Shown here in pieces: positions 1 through 7,400 of a DNA stretch of 7,991 nucleotides; position 1 is the stretch's first letter, and each line of letters opens with the position of its first letter. Position numbers and translations under genes: made by a program. This DNA is from an uncultured Verrucomicrobia subdivision 3 bacterium (GTDB taxonomy: Bacteria > Verrucomicrobiota > Verrucomicrobiae > Limisphaerales > UBA11358): NCBI GenBank assembly GCA_903847285.1, contig CAINDH010000159.1:1-7991 (forward strand), read 5' to 3'. Below the pieces are notes generated by a model that saw nothing but the letters and a program-made list of their open reading frames with translations, was not told the DNA's origin and searched no databases.

Positions 1-115
1 CCTGTGACCGACGGAGAGCCGTCTGCACATGCTGGGCAAATTCATCTGGAATAGGAACGGGCGCGGCGGAAGGCGGCGACTGCGTTCGGGAATCACTTTC
101 AATCAACACGCGCAC
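1..115 (-). CDS. Possible N-terminal end of an unrecognised protein, cut by the left edge
   Basis: On the minus strand one frame is open from the in-frame TGA at 163-161 to the left edge. The first plausible starts are GTG at 115-113, GTG at 109-107 and TTG at 106-104; there is no ATG and no clear Shine-Dalgarno motif. The peptide starts VRVLIESDSR, continues through a Pro/Ala-rich stretch (about residues 14-22) and becomes helix-like (DEFAQHVQTALRR). I do not recognise a family. It would be the next gene downstream of btpA, with a gap of about 78 bp and the same orientation. A small perfect hairpin (GACGG/CCGTC, 10-14 with 19-23) lies within it, so this end could instead be a non-coding repeat. 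Only about 38 codons are visible, so the call is tentative. Confidence 0.33.
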   Translation of the reverse strand, partial: MRVLIESDSRTQSPPSAAPVPIPDEFAQHVQTALRRSQ

Positions 116-193
116 ACTTTGGGGATTGGAAGAAAATCTGTAAAGAATTTTGCTTTCCCCTCATAGGAGAAATTTGGGTGGCTGCGTTCTCTC

Positions 194-1000
194 TCAGCCC
201 TTCAACTTCCGATGCACCGCCATGAAACGTTCCACGCGTTTGGTATCCACGGTGTTCGCCCAGTTGCCACCCTGCTTGAATTCCGAGCCGATGATGAAGC
301 CGTCCGCTGCCGGGAAAAATGATTCCGGATTCGCCGCCATCACGCCGGAGCCGAGATAAACCGGCAGGCGCGTTTTCTTTTTTACCGCGAGCACGTCGGC
401 AGCCTGCGGCGCATCGCCGGTCACGAGGCCCGTCACGATCACCGCATCGCCGCGCATGAATTCCACCGCGTGCGCCGTCTCGCCGATGTCCACGTCCGCC
501 GTGATCGCGTGCGAGCTGTGTTTCTTCTTCACATCCGTCCAGACCTGCACGCGGTCCGCACCGAGGTTGCGACGGAACCGCAGCAACTCCGCCGCCGACG
601 ACTGGATAAAACCTTCATCCGCCACATGCGCGAACGCAAAACCCTCGGCACGGATGAAATCCAAACCCGCCGCGTGCGCCACGGCCATCGCTTCGAGATT
701 CGCGCCGGCGAGAATCTGCACGCCGCACGCGAGCTTCGCCGTTGCCTTCACCGCGCGACCGATGATCGCCATCGCCGCGACGATTTCCGGCCCGACCTGA
801 CCGCGCAGATACGGCGTATCGTGCATGTTCTCGATCATCAACCCGTGAACGCCCGCGTCGCGCAGCAACGTTGCCTCGCGCACGGCGAGCTTCTCCACGT
901 CCGCCAGCGACCGTTCGCACGCCGGCGTGCCCGGCAACGCGCCGAGATGAATCATGCCGATGACCGGCTTGCGTGAAGAGAAAAGATTTTTAGTCGCCAT
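194..1000 (-). CDS. BtpA/SgcQ-family TIM-barrel protein
   Basis: This 268-residue protein starts at ATG 1000-998 and stops at TGA 196-194. An upstream in-frame ATG at 1069 would add 23 residues with no family resemblance (GDRQRASVGALGF...), so I prefer the inner start, which places the conserved VIGMIHLGALPGTP segment at residues 13-26. Family-type segments follow: HGLMIENMHDTPY (52-64), VQILAGAN (94-101), LDFIRAEGFAFAHVADEGF (113-131), DVKKKHSSHAIT (156-167), and two barrel phosphate-loop-like turns, GSGV (217-220) and IIGSEFK (236-242). Cyanobacterial BtpA is needed for photosystem I accumulation, but most relatives occur in organisms without photosynthesis and have no established reaction; SgcQ is an E. 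coli relative in a sugar-utilisation cluster. The QIL...RAEGF...DVKKKHS version resembles, from memory, the branch that includes animal proteins such as worm F13E9.13. No signal peptide or membrane segment is visible. The gene lies 10 bp after the stop of a possible short ORF and has no strong ribosome-binding site. Confidence 0.92.
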   Translation of the reverse strand: MATKNLFSSRKPVIGMIHLGALPGTPACERSLADVEKLAVREATLLRDAGVHGLMIENMHDTPYLRGQVGPEIVAAMAIIGRAVKATAKLACGVQILAGANLEAMAVAHAAGLDFIRAEGFAFAHVADEGFIQSSAAELLRFRRNLGADRVQVWTDVKKKHSSHAITADVDIGETAHAVEFMRGDAVIVTGLVTGDAPQAADVLAVKKKTRLPVYLGSGVMAANPESFFPAADGFIIGSEFKQGGNWANTVDTKRVERFMAVHRKLKG

Positions 1001-1010
1001 GGGAAAAAGT

Positions 1011-1118
1011 TTAGCGGGCAATATCTGAAAGCCAAGTGCGCCAACGCTGGCCCGCTGCCTGTCGCCCATCGAAGTTCAACCACTCTTCATTAATCCGACT
1101 TTCCCCCGCGTCATCCAC
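1011..1118 (-). CDS. Possible 35-residue ORF overlapping the helicase stop
   Basis: A GTG at 1118-1116 overlaps the stop of the upstream helicase fragment (TGA 1113-1111) in the compact arrangement GTGGATGA. An AGGA-like stretch lies about a dozen bases upstream. The frame runs 35 codons to TAA at 1013-1011, just 10 bp before the btpA ATG. The peptide begins VDDAGESRINEEWLNFDG and ends QRWRTWLSDIAR; it is rich in Trp, Arg and acidic residues and looks protein-like, but I recognise no family. It lies in the same reading frame as the N-terminal helicase fragment, but an in-frame TGA just upstream (about 1147) separates them. It could be a real small gene, the remnant of a C-terminus from a lost gene, or chance. 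Its length alone gives no statistical support. Confidence 0.22.
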   Translation of the reverse strand: MDDAGESRINEEWLNFDGRQAAGQRWRTWLSDIAR

Positions 1119-1950
1119 CTCGCCGGTTTTCCTCGAACATTTCAACAGGCATCAAGTGGTCAAGTCGCCAAATCATTTGAATGGGACGTTCACTTTGGAA
1201 ACTCACGAGTTTTGCGGGGCCAAGAAATGTAAACGGAGACGTAGTCCCATCCACTTTCTTGCGAGAGCGAACGAAGAACAGCATTGTGTATCCGCGCTCT
1301 TCGTGATGAATAAGGTTCTGCCCTCCGTCGCTCGCTTGGCTCGTCTTCCCCTGAGTTTCCCAGTGCAGCAATTCGCGACTGATAGGGTAGTCCTGATACA
1401 TAGTGCTCGGTGAAAACTCCTTCTCGGTTTTCTGGAATGTTACCAGCGAGACGAAGGTTTTGATTTGCGGGAAATGAAGCCGTCCAACACCGGCGGCACC
1501 TGCCGACTCGAAAGTCGCCCCACCGAGCGCAGCTTTTATTTCGTCGCTGCCGTATGTGGCGTGAAGTTCCAGTGAGCATGGGAATGGCAAGTCCAACTTT
1601 GCACTTCCGACCCGCGACTCCTCATCAGCCCAAGCCAATACTTCTTCAAGATCACGCAGTAGAGTCGGATTCTGAGCCGCTCGCCGAAAAGATTCTTCAA
1701 TACTCGCCATTCCTAGATTGCCGCCGGGTTTTCCCCAGATGCGGTAGTGTGTTACGAGAGCTGATTCTCCAGCTTCAGCAAGCGCTGTTGCCGAGTCTCC
1801 AGCCCTCAAGTGTGTGACGACTTTCCGAAGCCGAACAATTTCCCTTGGCCCGCTCGTTTGCGCCGCGCTGATGAGCGAGTCCTGCATTTGGCTGATATCT
1901 GGTCGGTGGGCGTCTCCGCGAGACGTGCACTCGCTTTCCATTGCGTCCAC
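1111..1950 (-). CDS. DUF3427 C-terminal part of the frameshifted PLD-helicase
   Basis: This frame carries the missing C-terminus of the helicase that starts at 4238. Residue numbers count from the ATG at 1950, which is probably not a real start: homologous sequence appears to begin around residue 20 (QMQDSLISAAQ). Residues 35-110 form the helical region preceding DUF3427. The DUF3427 domain itself spans about 121-268, with LPFPCSLELHATYGSDEI (121-138), the hallmark FQKTEKEFSPSTMYQDYPIS (172-191), LLHWETQGKTS (194-204), the strand MLFFVRSRKK (223-232), FTFLGPAKLVS (240-250) and the ending RPIQMIWRLDHLMP (255-268). These match the known domain in order and spacing, so the fragment is complete and free of stops. 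No promoter or ribosome-binding site is evident before 1950. If the frameshift is a sequencing or assembly error, this and the larger fragment form one protein of about 1,040 residues. If it is real, the helicase lacks its C-terminal domain and this part is a decaying pseudogene. Confidence 0.88.
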   Translation of the reverse strand: MDAMESECTSRGDAHRPDISQMQDSLISAAQTSGPREIVRLRKVVTHLRAGDSATALAEAGESALVTHYRIWGKPGGNLGMASIEESFRRAAQNPTLLRDLEEVLAWADEESRVGSAKLDLPFPCSLELHATYGSDEIKAALGGATFESAGAAGVGRLHFPQIKTFVSLVTFQKTEKEFSPSTMYQDYPISRELLHWETQGKTSQASDGGQNLIHHEERGYTMLFFVRSRKKVDGTTSPFTFLGPAKLVSFQSERPIQMIWRLDHLMPVEMFEENRRGG

Positions 1951-4238
1951 GTGTTGCGTGAAAGCAAGGCTTCAGGCTCGTAGTCGTGGAAGCGGACGAA
2001 GTTGCCAAACGTCAACGCCTGTCCCGCCTCATGCTCGAAGGATTCGAGTCGGTCAGGCACTTGGTCGGCAAGATTGCGCAAGTTTTCGCGGATGTTCGCC
2101 AGCACATGCTCGCGTGCCACCCTGTCGAGTTGGATGCTACAACCAGCCGGGAGATGAGGAAAATCCATCTCCACTTCCCGCTGAATATTAAAGCGGCGCT
2201 TCGACAGCAGGGCTTTCAGCTTGCGGTCAATGCGATAGCGGCGGTGCGACTGTCCGACGAAGTCTAGCACGGTCAGGCAATCTTTCTCTGGCGCGTGACG
2301 CAATCCGCGACCGAGTTGCTGGAGGAACACCGTTAGACTTTGCGTGGGCCGCAGAAACAAAACCGTGTTCACATCAGGTATGTCGAGTCCCTCACTCAGC
2401 ACATCCACGGTGAATAGGAATCGGATTTTTCCAGCCCGGAAATCGTTGAGCATGGCTGCTCGCTTTTCAGTAACGGTCTCGCCCACGAGCACGGCGGAAG
2501 CGATTCCACGCTCGTTGAACTTCTCCGCCATGAACTCGGCGTGCCGAATAGACACACAAAACCCAATGCCACGGACGCGCTCCAAGTCAGGCTCGAAGCG
2601 GAGCAATGAACTCACCACAACATCCAACCGTTGAAGCGCTAAAGCATGGGCTCCCGTGTAAACTTTCTCCAACTCTGCTATGTCGTATTTTCCGCCGCTC
2701 CAAAAATTGTCAGTCACCAGCGACACAGGGTCAGCAACACCAAAGTAATGAAACGGGCAAAGCAGCTTTTCTTCGAGCGCTTCGGGCAATCGGATTTCAG
2801 CAGCGAAACGGTTGCCGAAATCCGCAGCCACGCTGGCGCCGTCCATGCGCTCTGGCGTTGCCGTAAGTCCTAATAGGATTCGCGGACTGAAACGCTCGAA
2901 TATCGCCCGATAGCTAGCCGCGGGGCCGTGATGCACCTCATCCACAATGATGAAGTCATAGAACTCTTCGCCGACATGCTCCCATAAACGGCGCGACCCA
3001 AGTATATCCACGGAACAGAAAAGATGGTCGAAGCGCGCGGCGATGTGAGGACCAACTAGAAGCTCACCGAAATCTGGTATGCGGAGCACGGCTCGAAAAG
3101 TGCCGATGGCTTGTTCAAGAATTTCCTTCCGATGAGCAACGAATAAGAAGCGGGCTTGCCTCTGCTTATTTTCGAAGAATCGCTTGAAATCAAATGCTGC
3201 CACGACCGTCTTTCCCGTTCCGGTCGCGGCCACTACGAGATTGCGCCAGTGCCCGTGAACGAGGCGCTCGGATTCCAGAGCATCGAGAATCTTTTCCTGA
3301 AACGGATGCGGGCGAATGTCGAAAAAGACAGGCGTAATTCCTTGTCCTGCCGATCGTGCGTGTTTAAGGGCATCGCGAAATACAAACGGTTCCGCCGGGT
3401 TAAACAAAACGAACTCGTGGCTGTTCCAATAGGTTTCAAATTCCGCAAGGAACTTCTCCAGAATGTGCGGCAGATCCTGCGCAGTTACCTTGAGATTCCA
3501 CTCTAACCCGCTTGTCATTGCAGCCTGCGACATGTTTGCAGAACCGATGTAGGCAGTCGAAAATCCGCTGTCCCGGCGAAAGTGATATGCCTTGGCATGG
3601 AGACGTGTCCGCGCGGTGTCGTAAGAAACTCGTATCTCAACGTTGGGCAAACCCGCCAACCATTCTACAGCTTCTGCATCCGACGCACCCATGTAGGACG
3701 TAGTGATTATGCGCACTTTACCGCCACGCCCCGTGATTTCCTCAAACGCTGGCATAAGCAGCCTCAGGCCTGACCACTTGATGAAAGATATGAGCAAGTC
3801 CACCGAATCCGCAGACCGCATTTCTCTCATCAGTTCGAGCACGAGTTGCGGGTCGGCAGGCGACCCAGTGAAGAGGCTGCTCTCTACCAAAGCCGTCTCC
3901 GGTCGTTGTATTCCACCTTGCGCGTAGTTCGGTGGCGTGATTTCGAGCAGTAGCGGTTTGTCTACTTTAACGAGGCGACTTCCTTGGAGAAACTGCGTTG
4001 TTGGAGTGCCCGCAATACGTTCAACAATCTCGTTGCAGAGCCGCAGTCGCGTCGCTGGGTCATCCTCAAGACGCAGAGCTTTTTCCAAGATTCTTCCAAG
4101 AAAAGCAGCGTAACGAGCTGGCTCTTCTTCAGGATCGAGTTTACCGAACACTGACCGCAACTCCGGGTGGCGCTGCAAGATGGATTGCAGCTCTTCGTCG
4201 AGCAGCGCTTCATAGATGTCTTGTGGGAGACTTGCCAC
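1806..4238 (-). CDS. PLD-nuclease / SF2 helicase, N-terminal and motor part of a frameshifted DUF3427 protein
   Basis: The 810-codon frame starts at GTG 4238-4236. An in-frame TGA five codons upstream rules out a longer start. A helical N-terminus (1-100) is followed by a phospholipase-D/HKD-type nuclease domain (about 110-270) with H214, K216 and the YIGSAN...GLEWN segment (230-248). The SF2 motor has Walker A ATGTGKT (338-344), DEVH (433-436), TATPE (459-463), the motif V region VDVLSEGLDIP (611-621) and the motif VI arginine-finger region QQLGRGLR (640-647). This order (HKD nuclease, SSL2-like helicase, DUF3427) defines a bacterial family, roughly COG3886 plus COG1061, thought to act on nucleic acids in repair or phage defence; its substrate is unknown. 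Family sequence continues to about residue 780 (TWTQWKASARLAETPTDQIS). The final 30 residues are basic, unrelated sequence read in the wrong frame, and the correct continuation is one frame away (1111-1950). The motor and nuclease motifs all look intact. Confidence 0.93.
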   Translation of the reverse strand: MASLPQDIYEALLDEELQSILQRHPELRSVFGKLDPEEEPARYAAFLGRILEKALRLEDDPATRLRLCNEIVERIAGTPTTQFLQGSRLVKVDKPLLLEITPPNYAQGGIQRPETALVESSLFTGSPADPQLVLELMREMRSADSVDLLISFIKWSGLRLLMPAFEEITGRGGKVRIITTSYMGASDAEAVEWLAGLPNVEIRVSYDTARTRLHAKAYHFRRDSGFSTAYIGSANMSQAAMTSGLEWNLKVTAQDLPHILEKFLAEFETYWNSHEFVLFNPAEPFVFRDALKHARSAGQGITPVFFDIRPHPFQEKILDALESERLVHGHWRNLVVAATGTGKTVVAAFDFKRFFENKQRQARFLFVAHRKEILEQAIGTFRAVLRIPDFGELLVGPHIAARFDHLFCSVDILGSRRLWEHVGEEFYDFIIVDEVHHGPAASYRAIFERFSPRILLGLTATPERMDGASVAADFGNRFAAEIRLPEALEEKLLCPFHYFGVADPVSLVTDNFWSGGKYDIAELEKVYTGAHALALQRLDVVVSSLLRFEPDLERVRGIGFCVSIRHAEFMAEKFNERGIASAVLVGETVTEKRAAMLNDFRAGKIRFLFTVDVLSEGLDIPDVNTVLFLRPTQSLTVFLQQLGRGLRHAPEKDCLTVLDFVGQSHRRYRIDRKLKALLSKRRFNIQREVEMDFPHLPAGCSIQLDRVAREHVLANIRENLRNLADQVPDRLESFEHEAGQALTFGNFVRFHDYEPEALLSRNTWTQWKASARLAETPTDQISAKCRTRSSARRKRAGQGKLFGFGKSSHT
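1880..1950 (-). other. Frameshift interval joining the two helicase fragments
   Basis: Both reading frames are open between 1950 and 1806, so the exact point cannot be fixed by stops. Family resemblance is carried by the first frame up to about 1898 (DQIS) and by the second from about 1890 (QMQDSLIS). Moving from the first frame to the second requires a -1 shift, equivalent to one base missing from the DNA (or two extra). I see no X XXY YYZ slippery heptamer in the zero frame in this interval, nor a long homopolymer that would obviously explain a sequencing miscall. Confidence 0.75.
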
Positions 4239-4310
4239 GCAAGATTGTTGTCACAGTCTGCAAATATTCTCCAGGATGAATAACAAACGCGGTCTTCTAG
4301 AATTTTCTGT

Positions 4311-4391
4311 CGCCCTTACAGGGCTTGGAAATTTGTTGGACGATTAACCCAGGGCGTTGCTCTGGGCTATTATCTTTCGGGCTTACAGCCC
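4311..4391. repeat. Triple-hairpin intergenic repeat between xdh and the helicase gene
   Basis: Three stem-loops follow one another. The first is GCCC/GGGC with loop TTACA (4312-4324). The second is CCCAGGG/CTCTGGG with loop CGTTG and one G-T pair (4348-4366). The third is GGGCT/AGCCC with loop TAC (4379-4391). The first and third share the CTGTAAG core on the minus strand. The phrase with a CCCAGGGC-type hairpin flanked by GCCCTgtaAGGGC and GGGCTgtaAGCCC is one I recall as dispersed in intergenic DNA of PVC-group and related genomes; this is memory and was not tested. No hairpin is followed by a T-run on the minus strand, so none is a standard intrinsic terminator for xdh, although the structure could slow or attenuate read-through. 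The rest of the 4239-4462 spacer shows no gene and no promoter I would defend. Confidence 0.6.
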
Positions 4392-4462
4392 TTCCGCCTT
4401 CGTCAGACTTCGGCGCGGCAGGGGCGTGTTTCGCGGTTAAAAATTCTTTGCGCCGCTGCGGT

Positions 4463-7400
4463 TTAGATTTTTTTCACTTTCTGAATCGCCATCCAAATTG
4501 CCTCGCACGTCGCCGGTGACGCAAGCGCCACTTCACCTTTGCTCGCACCGAACGCCGCCACGGCATCGCGGATCGCTTCGCGCACGGAGATGGCGAGCAT
4601 CAACGGCGGTTCGCCCACGGCTTTGCTGCCGTGCACGACGTTTTTCTGCGCGGCATCCGGCAACAGCGTGACGTTGAAAATTTTCGGCGCGTCGCCGATG
4701 GCGGGAATCTTGTAGGTGTCTGGCGAGTGCGTGAGCTTGACGCCCTGGTCGCTCCACAACAGTTCTTCCGCCGTGAGCCAGCCCATGCCCTGGATGAAGC
4801 CGCCTTCGATCTGGCCGCGATTGATCGCGTCGTTCACCGAGTTGCCGACGTCGTGCAGGATGTCCACGCGCGTGACTTGTTGCATGCCGGTGAAGCCATC
4901 AAGCTCCACCTCGGTCACCGCCGCGCCGTAAGCGAAATAATGAAACGGCTTGCCGCGTCCGGCCACGCGATCCCAATGAATCCCCGGCGTGGCGTAATAA
5001 CCGGTCGCGGAAAGGCTCACGCGTTCCATGTAAGCCTTGCGAACCACGTCAACGAACGAAACTTTCGCGTCCGGATTTTGCGGATCAAAAACATAGCCGT
5101 CGGAGAAGATTAAATCTGTAGCAGCGAACGTGAGTTCGCTCTGACTGTTTTTGGATTTCAATTTGAGCCGACTCACGTCGGCTGCTACCAGTTTAAGGGC
5201 GATCGGCGCGAGCCGGGCGCGCAAAATGTCGCAGGCATTCTTCACCGCTGCGCCGTTCAAGTCCGTTCCCGCGCTCGCGGCGGTGGCGGAAGTGTTCGGC
5301 ACTTTGTCGGTGCTGGTGGTCATCACGCGGATGTCCGCCAGCTTCGCGCCGAGCGTTTGCGCGGCGATCATCGCGACGTTCGTGTGCAACCCTTGGCCCA
5401 TCTCCGTGCCGCCGTGATTCAACTGCACGGTGCCGTCTTGATAAATCAAAACGAGCGCGCCTGCTTGGTTCAGATGCGTGACGGTGAAGCTGATACCGAA
5501 TTTCACGGGAGTCATCGCGAGGCCGCGTTTGCGGTGCGGATGCGCGGCGTTCCACGCGGAAATTTCCGCGCGACGTTTTTCCAGCTCGGCGGATTTCTTC
5601 AACTCATGCCAGATGGTTTGAATGCGATTGTCTTCGATGAGCTGGCCGTAGTGCGTGGTGTTCGTCTCGCCCGTGCCGTGATAAAGATTCCGTTCGCGCA
5701 CAACTTCCGGCGGCAGACCCAGCCGGCGCGCGACGCGATCCAAAATTTCCTCGATGACCAACATCCCTTGCGGTCCGCCGAAACCGCGGAACGCAGTGTT
5801 CGACGAGAGATGCGTCTTCGCAACCTGCCCGCGAAATTCCACGGTGGGAATGTAGTAGCTGTTGTCGAGATGGAACAGCGCGCGATCGGTCACGGCCTGC
5901 GACAAATCCTGCGACCAGCCGCCGTTGGACGTGAGGTGAACCTGCGCCGCGCGCAACTTGCCATCGGCCTCAAAACCAATTTTGAACTTTGCGAGAAACG
6001 GATGACGATGCCCCGTGAGCATCATATCCTGATCGCGATTGAAGCGCACGCGCACCGGTTTGTCGGTGTGATGCGCGGCGAGCGCGGCGAGCGCAGCCGG
6101 CGTGGCGGCCTGCGTTTCCTTGCCGCCGAAACCGCCGCCCATGCGCGGCATTTGCACGACAACTTTATTCGCAGGCAAATGCAACACGTGAGAAACAATC
6201 TGCTGAACCTCGGACGGATGTTGCGATGAGGTAACGACCGTGATCGCGCCGTCTTCACCGCGTTCCGCGTGGGCCGCTTGTGTCTCGAGATAAAAATGTT
6301 CCTGCCCGCCGAACTCGAATTCGCCCTCGATGATTTGGTAGGGACGCCGCGCTGCGGCGTCCGGACAGCGCTGCGCGCTGTCCCTACCTTCAAACACAGC
6401 GGCCATATCGCCACGGCGGATGAAGTTGGGTTCGTTGTGGAAACTATTTTTGGCGATGGCGTCGCGGACCGTGAGAATCGGCGCGAGCGGTTCGTATTCG
6501 ACGACAACTTTTTCCGCCGCCGCACGACAGGCTTCTTGAGAATCACCGACGACGAGCGCGACGAGATGGCCGTGAAACAACACTTCCTTGTCAGCAAGCA
6601 AAATCTCATCGTGCTTCACCGCGCCGACGTCGTTGTGACCGGGAACATCCTCGGCGAGCAATACGGCATTGATTCCCGGCATCTGGCGCGCAGCAGTGGC
6701 GTCGCGCTTGAGAATTTTCGCCCGCGCGTGCGGCGAGCAAACCGGCCAGACTTCGAGAAAATTTTTGCCGCACGTCTGGTCATCCACATACATCGCCTCG
6801 CCCGTAACGTGCTTGTGCGCGCTTTCATGGGGAACGGTAGGGCCGCGTTGCTGCGCGGCCTGCTTCGATTGCAATTTCGTGGATGAGCAGCCGTTCGTCC
6901 CTACCGGTTCAGCAAAAAACTTTTCCAGCAAACTCGTGATCAATCCGCTGCGATATTCCGCCGTGCCGCGCACATCGGAGATTGGCGCAAACTCCTTTTT
7001 CAGAATCGGCAAAACGCTTGCAATGGTCTCGGCACCCCACACCTTGCCGAGCAACGCCGCTTCCGTCTGCTTCGCGCACGACGGCATCGCGGCCACGCCG
7101 CCGTAGCCGAGCCGCACATGACGCACGATTTTTTGCGCATCCAAATCCACGACGAACGCTCCAGCCACCGTGCTGATATCCATCTCGCGACGCTTGGAAA
7201 CTTTGAACCACGCCATCTTGCGCGTGAGTCCTATCGCCGAGACACAGCGCGGAATGATGATGGTCTTGAGCACTTCGCCGGTCTGCAACGCCGTTTTGCG
7301 ATAGGCGAGGAAGAATTCGCTCGCGGGCAAAGTCCGCTCACCACCCGCCGAAGCCAAAATGACTTTCGCCTCCAACGCCAACAGACACGGTGCGCTGTCG

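Noticed and set aside
1001..1069. Upstream ATG of btpA at 1069 giving a 291-residue protein
   Set aside because: The extra 23 residues show no family resemblance, while the inner ATG at 1000 places the conserved N-terminal strand at the usual distance from the start.
1880..1950. Programmed ribosomal frameshifting in the helicase gene
   Set aside because: A -1 shift is needed, but no canonical slippery heptamer or strong downstream structure is apparent, and the family normally has a single frame.
4311..4391. Intrinsic terminator of xdh
   Set aside because: None of the three hairpins is followed by a T-run on the minus strand. They look more like a repeat, although an effect on transcription is possible.
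5357..6229. Long plus-strand open frame of 290 codons opposite xdh
   Set aside because: It is antisense to strongly conserved xanthine dehydrogenase motifs, is rich in Arg and His as expected for an antisense shadow of a GC-rich gene, and matches no family I know. The other plus-strand frames opposite xdh are rejected for the same reason.
5117..6906. The xdh inserts as inteins or introns
   Set aside because: They are only 54-72 bp, keep the reading frame, lack splicing-type residues or domains, and are palindromic, so they are best explained as translated repeat elements.
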